From positions 37,361,287 to 37,425,286 of the forward strand of contig NC_091121.1 of assembly GCF_040183065.1 (NCBI RefSeq): a stretch of 64,000 nt of DNA. The letters run 5' to 3'. Shown here one piece after another: positions 1 through 11,277 of this stretch. A model generated the notes under the pieces. The model was given only the letters and a program-made list of their open reading frames with translations, did no database searches and was not told where the DNA came from. The position numbers were made by a program, and so were the translations under genes. Position 1 is the stretch's first letter. Each line of letters begins with the position of its first letter. This DNA is from Periplaneta americana (Eukaryota; Arthropoda; Insecta; Blattodea; Blattidae).

Positions 1-516
1 TTGACAAGATTTTGTCATCCAGTCTGCTGTCAAAAAATCTTGGATTTAAAATTTATAAAAGAGTTATATTACCGGTTGTTCTGTATGGTTCTGAAACTGG
101 GACTCTCACTTTGAGAGAGGATCAGAGATTAGGAGTGTCTGAGGATAAGGTTCTTAGGAAAATATTTATGGCTAAGAGGGCTAAGTTACAGGAGAATCGA
201 GAAAGTTGCACAATGCAAAACTGCACGCATTTTATTCTTCACCTGACATAATTAGGAATATTAAATCCAGACGTTTGAGATGGACAGGGCATGTAGGACG
301 TATGAGCGTTTCCAGAAATGCATATAGAGTGTTAGTTGGGAGGCCAGAGGGAGAAAGACCTTTGGGGAGGCCGAGACGTATATGGGAGGATAACATTAAA
401 ATGGATTTGAGGGAGGTGGGATATAATCTTGCACAGGATAGGCACCGATGACGGGCTTATGTGAGGGCGGCAATAAACCTGCGGGTTCCTTAAAAGCCAT
501 TTGTAAGTAAGTAAGA
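1..516 (+). mobile_element. RTE-like LINE (family 1), 3' fragment, broken
   Basis: This is the C-terminal end of the window's commonest non-LTR retrotransposon, entering from the left edge. Two overlapping frames (12-251 and 206-451) carry the family blocks: KNL..RIYK, VLYG.ET.TLTLRE, RLRW.GHV.RM and [23 protein letters not shown] frameshift near 190-215 separates them. A TGA at 449-451 replaces the tryptophan of the usual DRDRWRAYV, and about five residues before NLAQDR are missing. The copy ends in the family's AAAGCCATTTGTAAGTAAGTAAG tail (a short TAAG microsatellite instead of poly-A, typical of RTE-clade LINEs). It is non-coding today. Confidence 0.9.
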
Positions 517-1427
517 AAGAATTTCTAAAAGCTTAAGTCTAATCTATATCATCAATATTGATGAATGTATTCCAGCCTATTTGAAAATACTCATATCCAT
601 TCTGATGCAGGAGAGTTTTTCAGCTGTTTTAGAGTTCTTAGCCTAACCGACGGATACAACAAACGAAGCCAGAAATAATCAAATCTGTTGCTTACATCAT
701 ACATTATTCTGGTTTACACGAAAGTAGGTAGAGCATGTAGTTTTTAAATCCCAGTTTACAATCAGACGAGTTAAAAACACATGCATTTCATACAAGCAGA
801 TTCGTGTATGGTTTTGTAACTTAATTTTCCATTCGGCTTTTAATAAAGAGGGGGGGGGGAAATTACATTTACATGTAGAAACTATGTTGATGTAACACTA
901 AAACTGTGTGTTACACTCATCCGTTCCAACTCCTCCTCCCCTCCAACACATGTATAACATTCCTGTTTTTTTATATATTTTGGACGTAACAATAACTCGG
1001 TTACATTCGCGTATAAATATTATTATACATTCAATAATTGTATATCTCGATTTCTAATTTCACTTTGAGCCATTCTTTATGACATTATTCTTTTGTTTTG
1101 CAATTATAAATGTGTATATAGGAAAATGTGTCAAAATTTGAAATACAAAACAGAAGCCTATCCAAAGTTAATAGAGCGTAAATTGTACAACAGAAATGAG
1201 ACATAAAAGAACTACGTCAGACAGATACAGATCAGCCATATCAAAATCAGTTCTCCTCCATAAAATAAAGTTACCGAAAATGGAATATCTTGCGAGATTA
1301 ATGGAAAACAGAGCGACTACGGAGGACTGTTGAGTTCAGACCTTTTCCCTGGAGGAATAATGTATGCTATACCGGAGAGGAAGGTGAGATCAACAGCAAA
1401 AGAAACAATAATTCAGATCTTCACGTT
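517..1427. other. AT-rich spacer, nothing recognised
   Basis: No reading frame, RNA gene or repeat that I recognise. A run of nine G lies near 851-859. Confidence 0.5.
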
Positions 1428-1510
1428 TTACTTACTTACTGACTTGCAAGGAATCCGGAGTTTCATTGCCGCCCTTACATAAGCCCCCCCCCCATTGGTC
1501 CCTATCTGAA

Positions 1511-3389
1511 GGTTATTGGACTTGGAAGGGCTAGTGAACAAGCAGACATACCCATCCCACTTGACCGATTGAACGAACACTTTGTAAAGGACCCGACCTT
1601 AAACAACACAACGAAACAAGACACAGTTTTGCCTGACTCAGCTCCCCCAACTCGAGACAAATTCTATTTTACTGACGTCACTCCTATTGACGTAATGAAA
1701 GCCATCCGACGCATCAAGACGAAAGCTCAAGGGCCAGACAACATTAGCATATAACTCATACAGAAAATACAAGACATAGTAATACCTACAATTGCACACA
1801 TATTCAATAGTTCCTTAATCACTTCAACTTTCCCTAAAATATGGAAGCAAGCTTTCGTTCTTCCTCTTCCAAAAGTCAAAGTTCCCACCGACCCGAACGA
1901 CTATAGACCAATCAGTATCCTGCCAGCCATATCAAAAGCACTGGAAAGAGTCGTACATAGACAAATTACTAACTACATGAACGAAAACAAACTATTCGAC
2001 AAGTATCAGTCAGGTTTCAGAGCTGGACACAACACAAGCACTGCTCTACTTAAAGTGACAGAAGACATTCGTGAAGCAATCGACTCTAATAAAGTAACAA
2101 TACTAACACTTCTTGACCTTAGCAAAGCTTTCAACTCTGTAAATTTTGACATGCTCACCCATAAATTGAGAAATATGCATTTGTCAGAGACTGCTGTGAG
2201 TTGGTTCGAATCCTACTTACGGGAAAGACAACAATGTGTTGTATCCGGGAATCGAAGCTCTTCCTGGCTTAACATAACATCTGGTATACCACAGGGTTCG
2301 GTATCTGCCAGCCTGGATGGCGCAAGCGGTAGAGGCACGGCATGTCTTTATTGCTTGGCCTGAAGGGTTGTGGGTTCGAGTCCCGCCTCGGGCATGGGTG
2401 TTGTGTACGTACTAGTTTAAGGAAATCAGAAAACAGAAATAAGATAAACAGAAAGAAAAAAAAAATGTACTCGGACCATTGTTGTTCACAATATATGTCA
2501 ATGATATTACATCTCATGTAAGGCATTGTAACTATCACTTATATGCTGACGACCTTCAATGCTACATCTCTTCCCGCTTAGATCGAATAAATGACGCTAT
2601 AGATAAATTGAACGAAGACATTGACTCGATTGTGACATGGACAAAGTAATTCCATCTTAATATCAATCCTGGAAAGACACAAGCAATCATATTAGGACAC
2701 AAACGGCAAACCGACGCTGTAAAGCACCTCGACATTTCCCCCGTTAAAGTAAGTACAGTGCATATCCCTTTCAGTTCTTCGGTAAAAAATCTTGGCATTC
2801 ACATGGATAATAATCTCAACTGGGACATGCAAATCATAGAAACCTGCAGAAAAGTTTATTCTATTATCCATGTGCTAAAATGGATAAATGTTCATCTTCC
2901 CTCTTGCTTAAAAAAGTCCCTTGTGCAGACCCTTGTATTTCCCTATTTTGACTATGCTGACATTTTACTGACTGACCTTTCCAGCGACAACAAAACGAAA
3001 CTTCAACGTCCTCATAATTTGTGTGTACGTTTTGTAAGCAATGTTCGTAAATATGATCACATTACCCCATCCCTGGAAGCAATAGGTTGGCTTAAACTAG
3101 ATAAGAAATGAAATTTACGTTCACTTCTCCTTCTCTTCGAAATCTTGAACTCTTCTATTCCTTCGTACCTGTCATCTCGCTTCACTTACCTTTCTTCCCA
3201 CCATAATCTGAACACACGCTCTCGCCATGAAACAATATAACAATACCATCCCATCGCACCTCCTCATACTCATCCTCTTTCACCATAGCCCTGCCAAGAC
3301 TCTGGAATTCGTTACCTGCTAGCATCAGGGACTGTCGAAATAAAATTCAATTCAAACGCAAACTTACTAGGCACTTGGTCAGTAATTGA
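1511..3389 (+). pseudogene. Reverse transcriptase of the CR1/Jockey-like LINE, disrupted
   Basis: Conceptual reading gives, in order: LNEHF near 1569; GPDNISI, then a TAA stop at 1752-1754; PNDYRPISILPAISKALE around 1895-1940; the template-binding block YQSGFRAGHNTSTAL around 2005-2045; the first catalytic block LLDLSKAFNSVNFD around 2110-2150; and GIPQGSV, cut by the SINE at 2304. The frame resumes at 2467 with VLGPLLFTIYVNDI, and the catalytic YADD lies at 2542-2553. A TAA at 2647-2649 breaks the frame. NLGIHMDN starts near 2785, another stop lies at 3109-3111, and a late frameshift lies near 3285 before LPRLWNSLPASIRDC. Both catalytic blocks are present, but three stops, a frameshift and an insertion make it dead. 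The endonuclease half is absent. Confidence 0.88.
2304..2466 (+). mobile_element. tRNA-derived SINE inside the LINE reverse transcriptase
   Basis: The segment between codons for QGSV and LGPLLF starts TCTGCCAGCCTGGATGG and ends in an A-rich tail (2452-2465). It contains pol III promoter boxes: A box TGGCGCAAGCGG at 2318-2329 and a perfect B box GGTTCGAGTCC at 2373-2383. The bases GTA flank both sides (2301-2303, 2467-2469), too short to call a firm TSD. Removing the insert restores the LINE frame exactly. Confidence 0.87.
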
Positions 3390-3661
3390 GACTCGTTCAG
3401 ACATGGTTTCTTGTAAATAGTTCTCTTAATCTATCACAAAATATTTCAATATCCGGTAATTTCATCACTATAGAATTTTGTTATTGTAGGTTTAATTTGT
3501 AATTTAGTAAATACAAAAATATTCTTTGTTCTTAACTTCTATGATAAAATGTCTAGTTTTCATTAATCAGGTATTCTTGTCGTACTTTAATTTTTATTGT
3601 AATTGTAATTGTAAATTTAATATTAATTGTAATATTATTCTTCATGTTATAGTTGTAATCC

Positions 3662-3707
3662 CCTGGTAGAGGAGCAGAGAAGGCCTGACGGCCTTATCTC
3701 CACCAGG
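3662..3707 (+). other. Two-stem 3'-terminal hairpin of the CR1/Jockey-like LINE
   Basis: The inner stem AAGGCC (3680-3685), loop TGAC and GGCCTT (3690-3695) is enclosed by the outer stem CCTGGT (3662-3667)/ACCAGG (3702-3707). It is followed directly by TTAAATAAATAAATA. The same architecture recurs at 21942, 22116, 37416 and 61513 with compensating base changes. Probably the RNA structure read by the element's own reverse transcriptase when priming at the 3' end (inference). Confidence 0.8.
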
Positions 3708-4026
3708 TTAAATAAATAAATACCAATACTAATACTATCCTGAGCAAGATTAAGCCAGGCTCTATCATCATATCCCACCTCCCTCAAATCCATTTTAATA
3801 TTATCTTCTCAGCCTCCCCAAAGATCTTTTTCCCTCCGGCCTCCCAACTAATACTCTATATGCATTTCTGGATTCGCCCATACGTGCTACATGCCCTGCC
3901 CATCTCAAACGTCAGGATTTAATGTTACTAATTATGTCAGGTGAAGAACACATTGCGTGCAGTTCTGTGTTGTGTAACTTTCTCCATTCTCCTGTAACTT
4001 CATCCCGCTTAGCCCCAAATATTTTC

Positions 4027-4028
<2 letters not shown>

Positions 4029-4058
<30 letters not shown>

Positions 4059-6015
4059 TGGCTTTTAAGGAACCCGAAGGTTCATTGCCGCCCTCACATA
4101 AGCCCGCCATCGGTCCCTATCCTGTGCAAGATTAAGCCAGTCTCTATCATCATACCCCACCTCCCTCAAATCCATTTTAATATTATCCTCCCATCTACGT
4201 CTCGGCCTTCCTAAAGGTCTTTTTCCCTCCGGTCTCCCAACTAACACTCTATATGCATTTCTGGATTCGCCCATACGTGCTACATGCCCTGCCCATCTCA
4301 AACGTCTGGATTTCAAGTTCCTAATTATGTCAGGTGAAGAATACAATGCGTGCAGTTCTGTGTTGTGTAACTTTCTCCATTCTCCTGTAACTTCATCCCG
4401 CTTAGCCCCAAATATTTTCCTAAGCACCTTATTCTCAAACACCCTTAACCTATGTTCCTCTCTCAGAGTGAGAGTCCAAGTTTCACAGCCATATAGAAGA
4501 ACCGGTAATATAACTGTTTTATAAATTCTAACTTTCAGATTTTTGGACAGCAGACTGGATGACAAGAGCTTCTCAACCGAATAATAACACGCATTTCCCA
4601 TATTTATTCTGCGTTTAATTTCCTCCCGAGTGTCATTTACATTTGTTACTGTTGCTCCAAGATATTTGAATTTTTCCACCTCTTCGAAGGATAAATCTCC
4701 AATATTTATATTTCCATTTCGTACAATATTCCCGTCACGAGACATAATCATATACTTTGTCTTTTCGGGATTTACTTCCAAACCGATCGCTTTACTTGCT
4801 TCAAGTAAAATTTCCGTGTTTTCCCTAACCGTTTGTGTATTTTCTCCTAACATATTCACGTCATCTGCATAGACAAGAAGCTGATGTAGCCCGTTCAATT
4901 CCAAACCCTGCCTGTTATCCTGAACTTTCCTAATGGCATATTCTAAAGCGAAGTTAAAAAGTAAAGGTGATAGTGCATCTCCCTGCTTTAGCCCGCAGTG
5001 AATTGGAAAAGGATCAGATAGAAACTGACCTATACGGACTCTGCTGTATGTTTCACTGAGACACATTTTAATTAATCGAACTAGTTTCTTGGGAATACCA
5101 AATTCAATAAGAATATCATATAATACTTCCCTCTTAACCGAGTCATATGCCTTTTTGAAATCTATGAATAACTGATGTACTGTACCCTTATACTCCCATT
5201 TTTTCTCCATTATCTGCCGAATACAAAAAATCTGATCAATAGTCGATCTATTACGCCGAAAACCGCACTGATGATCCCCAATAATTTCATCTACGTACGG
5301 AGTTAATCTCCTCAAAAGAATATTGGACAAAATTTTGTACGACGTCAACAAAAGTGATATTCCTCGAAAGTTACCACAGTTGGTTTTGTCCCCCTTTTTA
5401 AAAATAGGTACAATTATGGACTCCTTCCATTGTTCTGGTACAATTTCCTTTTCCCAAATAGCAAGTACAAGTTTATAAATTTCGCTATATAATGCACTTC
5501 CACCCTCTTGTATTAATTCTGCTGGAATTTGATCGATACCTGGAGACTTGTACTTTTTCAGATTTTCTATCGCAATTTCGACTTCTGAAATCGTGGGTTC
5601 GGGTATAAATGGCTCAGCAGTTTGTATTTCAATATCGTCCCGATCATTTCTATTTGGCCTATGTACATTTAGTAGTTGCGCAAAATAGTTTTTCCATCTG
5701 TTTAGGATTGATGAAGAGTCTGCAAGCAAGTCACCATTCTCATCCTTGATCACGTTTACCCTTGACTGATATCCGTTCTTAAATTCCTTTATACCCTTAT
5801 ATAAATCTCGAATGTTTTTATTCTTACTATTTGTTTCTACCTCATTCAGTTTTTCCTTCAAGTAACCTCTCTTTTTATTCCTAAGTGTACGACTTGCTTC
5901 CCGTCTTTCATTGAAATAATTATCTCTATTCTCCTCAACTGGATCCTGTAAGAATTTCAATTTTGCCTGTTTCCTTCTTTCTACTACCATGCAACAATCT
6001 TCATCAAACCACGGT
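4029..6015 (-). mobile_element. RTE-like LINE (family 1), young 5'-truncated copy
   Basis: A copy of about 1.99 kb between TTTTCCT duplications. Its 3' end has a clean (TAAG)n tail (4029-4052 on the opposite strand). Its 5' end is truncated just inside the linker between endonuclease and RT, so the AP-type endonuclease is missing. The open frame and good TSD indicate recent insertion. Confidence 0.9.
4065..5990 (-). CDS. RTE-like reverse transcriptase, 641 codons, N-terminally truncated
   Basis: This is an intact reading frame for the reverse transcriptase and C-terminal domain of a family-1 LINE. A basic linker covers residues 1-60. RT blocks run from [11 protein letters not shown] (149-159) through [18 protein letters not shown] (208-214), [11 protein letters not shown] (243-253) and [10 protein letters not shown] (275-284, catalytic D277) to [15 protein letters not shown] and YADD (374-377). 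The C-terminal region carries [10 protein letters not shown] and [12 protein letters not shown]. All three expected catalytic aspartates are present. The frame remains open upstream to about 6014 (KPWFDEDCC), so the methionine used here is arbitrary. Without its endonuclease and 5' promoter it is unlikely to be expressed as a functional mobile unit. Clade (RTE) is inferred from the tail type and motif order. Confidence 0.9.
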   Translation of the reverse strand: MVVERRKQAKLKFLQDPVEENRDNYFNERREASRTLRNKKRGYLKEKLNEVETNSKNKNIRDLYKGIKEFKNGYQSRVNVIKDENGDLLADSSSILNRWKNYFAQLLNVHRPNRNDRDDIEIQTAEPFIPEPTISEVEIAIENLKKYKSPGIDQIPAELIQEGGSALYSEIYKLVLAIWEKEIVPEQWKESIIVPIFKKGDKTNCGNFRGISLLLTSYKILSNILLRRLTPYVDEIIGDHQCGFRRNRSTIDQIFCIRQIMEKKWEYKGTVHQLFIDFKKAYDSVKREVLYDILIEFGIPKKLVRLIKMCLSETYSRVRIGQFLSDPFPIHCGLKQGDALSPLLFNFALEYAIRKVQDNRQGLELNGLHQLLVYADDVNMLGENTQTVRENTEILLEASKAIGLEVNPEKTKYMIMSRDGNIVRNGNINIGDLSFEEVEKFKYLGATVTNVNDTREEIKRRINMGNACYYSVEKLLSSSLLSKNLKVRIYKTVILPVLLYGCETWTLTLREEHRLRVFENKVLRKIFGAKRDEVTGEWRKLHNTELHALYSSPDIIRNLKSRRLRWAGHVARMGESRNAYRVLVGRPEGKRPLGRPRRRWEDNIKMDLREVGYDDRDWLNLAQDRDRWRAYVRAAMNLRVP

Positions 6016-6417
6016 TTTTCCTAAGCATCTTATTCTCAAACACCCTTAACCTAGATTCCTCTCTCAAAGTGAGAGTCCAAGTTTCATAACCATATAGAAC
6101 AACCGGTAATATAACTGTTTTATAAATTCTAACTTTCAGATTTTTTGACAACAGACTGGACGATAAAAACTTCTCAACCTAATAATAACAGGCATTTCCC
6201 ATATTTATTCTGTGTTTAATTTCCTCCCGAGTATCATTTATATTTGTTACTGTTGCTCCAAGATATTTGAATATCTCCACCTCTTCGAAAGATAAATTTC
6301 CAATTTTTATATTTCCATTTCGTACAATATTCTCGTCACGAGACATAATCATATACTTTGTCTTTTCAGGATTTACTTCCAAACCTATCTCTTTACTTCC
6401 CGTGTTTTTCCTAATCG

Positions 6418-6419
<2 letters not shown>

Positions 6420-6476
<57 letters not shown>

Positions 6477-6499
6477 TAAGAAGAAGAAGAAGAAGAATA
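6420..6499. repeat. (TAA)n then (AAG)n microsatellites
   Basis: A TAA array at about 6420-6474 followed by an AAG array to about 6497. They separate a minus-strand LINE piece from a plus-strand one. Confidence 0.95.
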
Positions 6500-6738
6500 T
6501 AGTACGTACGGGCGAATCCAGAAATGCATTTAGAGTGTTAGTTGGGAAGCCGGAGGGAAAAAGACCTTTGGGGAAGCAGAGACGTAGCTGGGAAGATAAT
6601 ATTAACATGGATTTTAGGGAAGTGTGATATGATAGTAGAGACTGGATTAATCTTGCTTAGGATAGGGACCAATGGCGGGCTTATGTGAGGGCGGCAATAA
6701 ACCTCTGGGTTCCTTAAAAGCCAGTAATTAAGTAACAA
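6500..6738 (+). mobile_element. RTE-like LINE (family 1), 3' fragment
   Basis: Starts at GGGCGAATCCAGAAATGCAT and runs through the [16 protein letters not shown] block to the 3' end, CTTAAAAGCCAGTAATTAAGT. A TGA (GTGTGATATGAT near 6624) and a TAG near 6658 break the frame. It lies head-to-head with the old minus-strand copy across the microsatellite. Confidence 0.88.
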
Positions 6739-7050
6739 AAATAGAAGCAGTCTATGCAAAGGGAAACCGTTACCTTAATTCCAAAATCTCGTAACTCACT
6801 CGGATATCGATTTTCACTTTTTGCTCGTTTTTTGAAAATATATACACAGAGAGATAAGTTAAGTGGTTTCATAATAGCCCATTATTATCACTATAATTCT
6901 AAATTAAGGGGAAATTTAGCCAAAAATTTAATTTTTATATTAAGAAATTATTGCCTAAAATTGTTCTTTTATACCTATACGTGCAGAAAACAATATATAT
7001 TATTTTATTGGCCATCTTACACGATTGAATGTAGTAATTCTTTTCGGGTA
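6739..7050. other. AT-rich spacer, nothing recognised
   Basis: An open frame crosses it (from 6754) but it is low-complexity, runs into the next palindrome and has no recognisable domain. Confidence 0.4.
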
Positions 7051-7167
7051 CTCAGCCAGGTAAATTGGATAGTTGCGTCCAAGCTTTCGACGACTGAAGT
7101 GCCTGAAGAAGATAGCAAAGGTAGTCATTGAAAGCTTGGAAGCAGCTATCCAACTTACCTGGCTGAG
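7051..7167. repeat. Imperfect palindrome, arms about 45 bp
   Basis: The left arm begins CTCAGCCAGGTAAATTGG and the right arm ends CCAACTTACCTGGCTGAG. The arms match over about 45 bp with a handful of substitutions, and the centre is about 25 bp. Likely a small foldback/MITE. Confidence 0.75.
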
Positions 7168-7249
7168 AAAACGATAAGAAGTCTCAAGTTCTACAGCTAT
7201 ACAGTAGTAAGTAACACACCTAAACCTATTTTTTTTTCCCGGCAAGATT

Positions 7250-8412
7250 CGACCTAACGTTTAAGATCTACGGCACCGGGAAGTTTCCTTCTGTATAAAA
7301 ACAGAGTACAGCAAGTGTTATGTAATACAGAAATTAGCTCAGGACAATCCGAAGCGAGGGCAGTAACCACACAAGGAATGTCTGAAACAGCAAGTTCAGG
7401 AAGAATGGAAGCAGACACGTATGACGTCATTGAAAGGAGAGACGCGTGGTCGCAAATAAGTCCTTCGTCACCATGCAAGCAACAGTCACCGAAGACTGCT
7501 GACAATAGCGGAAGGAATAAGATGACGAATCAGCTGACAGCGGGAAGAGTAGGTCATAGAAAACAGGTCAAGAAGGTGGTTAAGAAGAAACAAGCAAGAC
7601 GTCCGGATCCGAAAAGAGGGGAAGTAAAGAAGATTTGGGTAGTCCATCTACTGGTGAGGGAAAGGAAGGAAATAAGAAACCGCATAACTACAGTCTACGA
7701 AGTTGGTGCTTAAGGGGGTGGAGTGATAAAAGTGTGGCAAAAGACATAGAAACAATAAAGTGAGTGTTCAAGGAGTAAGAGTAACTAGCAAAACAATCGG
7801 AGAGAGAATGTATGAACGAATAAGTGCAATAGTGTCCAGAGAAACAAGAGTTGATAAAGGAAGTGACTAGAGAAAATTAGAAGTGTTTGTTAATAGTAAT
7901 CGGTAGTGAAATGTTACTAATATTGGAGTGTCGACTGAGTTAGTGTACAATCAGAGAAATTGAAATGATAGGAAGACAACAAGTATTTTAATGTAAGTTT
8001 ACAAATGAAGGTTGAGTTGACTTACAAAAATAGTGGCAAACGGAAAATTTATCGGGGTGAAAGGGAACAGTTTAACAAAATAAACATGTGATTCAGTGTT
8101 TAATGGAGAAATAGGGGATAAGAGTGATGACAGAAGTGAGGAGAGGTAGAACTGATTGTAAATTAGTGATGAAAGTGAATGAGTATGATTAAATAGTGTT
8201 AGTAAAAGTTAGTTCAAAATTAGGGAAATTTTAGACGATAGGAAGTAAGGGGAGAGGTTAGAAAGCAAATTGAGAGTATGTATTATAGTAACAGAGGTAA
8301 CGAAGGTAAAACAAGATGGCTGCATACGTCAATGAAAGTTTATTGTAATTAGAAGATAATGGGGAGCACGAATACAGAGATGTGGTGGCGAACCATTACC
8401 AAATAAGAGTTG
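7250..8412 (+). other. Purine-rich block with one unassigned 132-codon ORF (7315-7713)
   Basis: This strand is strongly purine-biased, with many GAAG/GTGA words. The ORF at 7315-7713 is Ser/Thr-rich at its start and very basic in the middle (KKVVKKKQARRPDPKRG). I recognise no domain. The right edge (ACAGAGATGTGGTGGCGAACCA, broken by a transposon at 8415) and the bases after that transposon (AATAAATATATCAATATCAAT) resemble the end of the block at 13430-13968. So this may be the 3' region of an unidentified retrotransposon with an (ATCAAT)n tail. Function unknown. Confidence 0.35.
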
Positions 8413-8469
8413 TACAGGAACATCATTTTATTTTTACTAACATTTCTAATATTAACCTGGCTATACCTT

Positions 8470-10219
8470 AGGAATTTAAGAACGGATATCAGCCAAGGGT
8501 AAACGTGATCAAGGATGAGAATGGTGACTTGCTTGCAGACTCTCCATCAATCCTAAACAGATGGAAAAACTATTTTGCGCAACTACTAAATGTACATAGG
8601 CCAAATAGAAATGATCGGGACGGAATTGAAATACAAACTGCTGAGCCATTTATACCCGAACCCACGCTTTCAGAAGTCGAAATTGCGATAGAAAATCTGA
8701 AAAAGTACAAGTCTCCAGGTATCGATCAAATTCCAGCAGAATTAATACAAGAGGGTGGGAGTGCATTATATAGCGAAATTTATAAACTTGTACTTGCTAT
8801 TTGGGAAAAGGAAATTGTACCAGAACAATGGAAGGAGTCCATAATTGTACCTATTTTTAAAAAGGGGAACAAAACCAACTGTGGTAACTTTCGAGGAATA
8901 TCACTTTTGTTGACGTCGTACAAAATTTTGTCCAATATTCTTTTGAGAAGATTAACTCCGTACGTAGATGAAATTATTGGGGATCATCAGTGCGGTTTTC
9001 GGCGTAATAGATCGACTATTGATCAGATATTTTGTATTCGACAGATAATGGAGAAAAAATGGGAGTATAAGGGTACAGTACATCAGTTATTCATAGATTT
9101 CAAAAAGGCTTATGACTCGGTTAAGAGGGAAGTATTATATGATATTCTTATTGAATTTGGTATTCCCAAGAAACTAGTTCGATTAATTAAAATGTGTCTC
9201 AGTGAAACATACAGCAGAGTCCGTATAGGTCAGTTTCTATCTGATGCTTTTCCAATTCACTGCGGGCTAAAGCAGGGAGATGCACTATCACCTTTACTTT
9301 TTAACTTTGCTCTAGAATATGCCATTAGGAAAGTTCAGGATAACAGGCAGGGTTTGGAATTAAACGGGTTACATCAGCTTCTTGTCTATGCGGATGACGT
9401 GAATATGTTAGGAGAAAATACACAAACGATTAGGGAAAACACGGAAATTTTACTTGAAGCAAGTAGAGCGATCGGTTTGGAAGTAAATCCCGAAAAGACA
9501 AAGTATATGATTATGTCTCGTGACCAGAATATTGTACGAAATGGAAATATAAAAATTGGAGATTTATCCTTCGAAGAGGTGGAAAAATTCAAATATCTTG
9601 GAGCAACAGTAACAAATATAAATGACACTCGGGAGGAAATTAAACGCAGAATAAATATGGGAAATGCGTGTTATTATTCGGTTGAGAAGCTCTTATCATC
9701 CAGTCTGCTGTCCAAAAATCTGAAAGTTAGAATTTATAAAACAATTATATTACCGGTTCTTCTGTATGGTTGTGAAACTTGGACTCTCACTCTGAGAGAG
9801 GAACATAGGTTCAGGGTGTTTGAGAATAAGGTGCTAAGGAAAATATTTGGGGCTAAGCGGGATGAAGTTACAGGAGAATGGAGAAAGTTATACAACACAG
9901 AACTGCACGCATTGTATTCTTCATCTGACATAATTAGGAACATTAAATCCAGACGTTTGAGATGGGCAGGGCATGTAGCACGTATGGGCGAATCCAGAAA
10001 TGCATATAGAGTGTTAGTTGGGAGACCGGAGGGAAAAAGACCTTTAGGGAGGCCGAGACGTAGATGGGAGGATAATATTAAAATGGATTTGAGGGAGGTG
10101 GGGTATGATGATAGAGACTGGATTAATCTTGCACAGGATAGGGACCGCTGGCGGGCTTATGTGAGGGCGGCAGTGAACCTTCGGGTTCCTTAAAAGCCAT
10201 TTGTAAGTAAGTAAGTAAG
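8470..10219 (+). mobile_element. RTE-like LINE (family 1), young 5'-truncated copy with 8-bp TSD
   Basis: Flanked by TATACCTT at 8462-8469 and 10220-10227. It ends in AAAAGCCATTTG(TAAG)n. The target was the TA-flanked transposon above. Sequence is nearly identical to the minus-strand copy at 4029-6015. Confidence 0.93.
8505..10193 (+). CDS. RTE-like reverse transcriptase, 562 codons, N-terminally truncated
   Basis: An intact frame from the RT linker to the normal C-terminus NLRVP. The frame is open further upstream to the truncation point ([13 protein letters not shown]), so the annotated start is only the first in-frame start-like codon. RT blocks: [50 protein letters not shown] with catalytic D at residue 198, [13 protein letters not shown], and YADD at 295-298. 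The C-terminal region has [11 protein letters not shown] and [13 protein letters not shown]. Differences from the 641-codon copy are scattered single residues (for example D/N in KKGN, P/A in SDAF), consistent with recent common origin. The endonuclease is missing. Confidence 0.92.
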   Translation: MIKDENGDLLADSPSILNRWKNYFAQLLNVHRPNRNDRDGIEIQTAEPFIPEPTLSEVEIAIENLKKYKSPGIDQIPAELIQEGGSALYSEIYKLVLAIWEKEIVPEQWKESIIVPIFKKGNKTNCGNFRGISLLLTSYKILSNILLRRLTPYVDEIIGDHQCGFRRNRSTIDQIFCIRQIMEKKWEYKGTVHQLFIDFKKAYDSVKREVLYDILIEFGIPKKLVRLIKMCLSETYSRVRIGQFLSDAFPIHCGLKQGDALSPLLFNFALEYAIRKVQDNRQGLELNGLHQLLVYADDVNMLGENTQTIRENTEILLEASRAIGLEVNPEKTKYMIMSRDQNIVRNGNIKIGDLSFEEVEKFKYLGATVTNINDTREEIKRRINMGNACYYSVEKLLSSSLLSKNLKVRIYKTIILPVLLYGCETWTLTLREEHRFRVFENKVLRKIFGAKRDEVTGEWRKLYNTELHALYSSSDIIRNIKSRRLRWAGHVARMGESRNAYRVLVGRPEGKRPLGRPRRRWEDNIKMDLREVGYDDRDWINLAQDRDRWRAYVRAAVNLRVP

Positions 10220-11277
10220 TATACCTTTGGATCAACGATTAAGAACCGGAAACACCGTTTGCTACTCCCTTCCACGACTGGAGTTCGATGATACTGGAGT
10301 AATATACAAACAAATCACTTTACTTGGTATAGGAGGGAAGAAAAGTAGTTCATCCATTTACGTAAACTAGGAAATACCGCGCTTTTGAGTTTGATCATTT
10401 TCATTAGGTTTTTGTTTAATCAAAATACAGTACAGTATTAACAATGAGTGTTTTTACTCACGAACTGAGCTATCCATGCGGACCTATTCATTATGCAGTG
10501 TATATTATAAATACTGTCTACAGCGTATTAGCGTACACTATAGGGAATGAAGTTAAATTGAAAAATAATCATAATATGGATATTTAAACACATTTTTGAA
10601 AATGGTGGCCGTTCATTTCGATAAAGGCTTCAGTTCTAATGTGCATTTTATCGCATTATAGATTATTGTACGTAATTCCAATTACCAGGTTCCTACTTCG
10701 TAACTCATGTTGAAGTAATTCTGTGCCTACTCTATAAAAGAGACCTTACGTACTGTAAATTGAATCTTCACTTCTGCCCGATCCGAAAAGATAAAATTAC
10801 TCAGATATGCTATCTACTGTCAGTCCAAGTGGTTACGTCGCAGCGTCGTAGAAAGGGAGGAAATCACGTGACAGTTATTTACTTAACGAGGCCCTTTTAT
10901 TTAAGTTATTTTAAACAATTGTATGGGTATAATATTACGTCGAAGTCCAATTCATACCAGAAATTAATGTTCTCAGAAAAGAGCTAAGACATCCCAGTCA
11001 CTAGCATTTACAGAGAGGCGAATAGAAGCAGGTGGGGGAAACCGGGATGCGACGTAGGGAAATGGAAAATGATGCAATATTCAAAGCTCTTTCGTCACTG
11101 GAAAACGCGAACATATTTTTGGAACGTACTGTTTACTATAACCGTAAGGCTACTATAACTGTATATCCGGTCTTGGATCTGTGTGGTTGAACTTCATTAG
11201 TAGAAGGGGTGGGAGTGAAGTACGTTCGAAAACTCAGGTACAATAAAAATTGAAGTAAAAATAAAATGATGTCCCTG

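Larger units (their letters stand above)
1507..3734 (+). mobile_element. CR1/Jockey-like LINE inserted in the old family-1 copy
   Basis: A 5'-truncated non-LTR retrotransposon of about 2.2 kb flanked by CTATC on both sides. It carries a decayed reverse transcriptase reading frame to about 3389. A 3' UTR follows, ending in a two-stem hairpin (3662-3707) and (TAAA)n. It is itself interrupted by a tRNA-derived SINE at 2304-2466. The RT blocks (FDLSKAF-type, QGSV, YADD, NLGIHMDNNL, WNSLPASIRD) point to the CR1/Jockey group; I cannot assign the clade firmly. Confidence 0.85.
1428..6419 (-). mobile_element. RTE-like LINE (family 1), old copy split in three by nested insertions
   Basis: Three minus-strand segments (1428-1506, 3735-4028, 6016-6419) join into one consecutive stretch of the family-1 3' half. 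The first segment stops at GGTCCCTATC and the second resumes at CTATCCTGAGC, with CTATC duplicated around a plus-strand LINE. The second stops at ATATTTTCCT and the third resumes at TTTTCCTAAGC, with TTTTCCT (4022-4028, 6016-6022) duplicated around a younger family-1 copy. The 3' end shows a short TTACTTACT tail. The third segment lacks about 15-20 bp near 6395 and ends at a TAA microsatellite. It is a fossil host for later insertions. Confidence 0.85.
8415..11277. mobile_element. TA-flanked DNA transposon, copy 1, split by a LINE
   Basis: Ends are inverted: CAGGAACATCATTTTATTTTTAC at left and its near-complement AAAATAAAATGATGTCCCTG at right, with TA on each side (8413-8414, 11278-11279). 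Without the LINE at 8470-10219 the element is about 1.1 kb. A second, uninterrupted copy lies at 52408-53385, similar along its length (shared blocks near ACAAATCA.TTTACT, GAAAATGGT.GCCGTTCATT and GGGGTGGGAGTGAAGTAC). No transposase frame is visible, so it is non-autonomous, probably Tc1/mariner-type judging from TA and CAGGG termini. Confidence 0.75.

Noticed and set aside
7315..7713. 132-codon ORF, basic middle
   Set aside because: No recognisable domain, strong purine bias, adjacent to a probable LINE 3' region. Kept only as part of an unassigned block, not as a gene.
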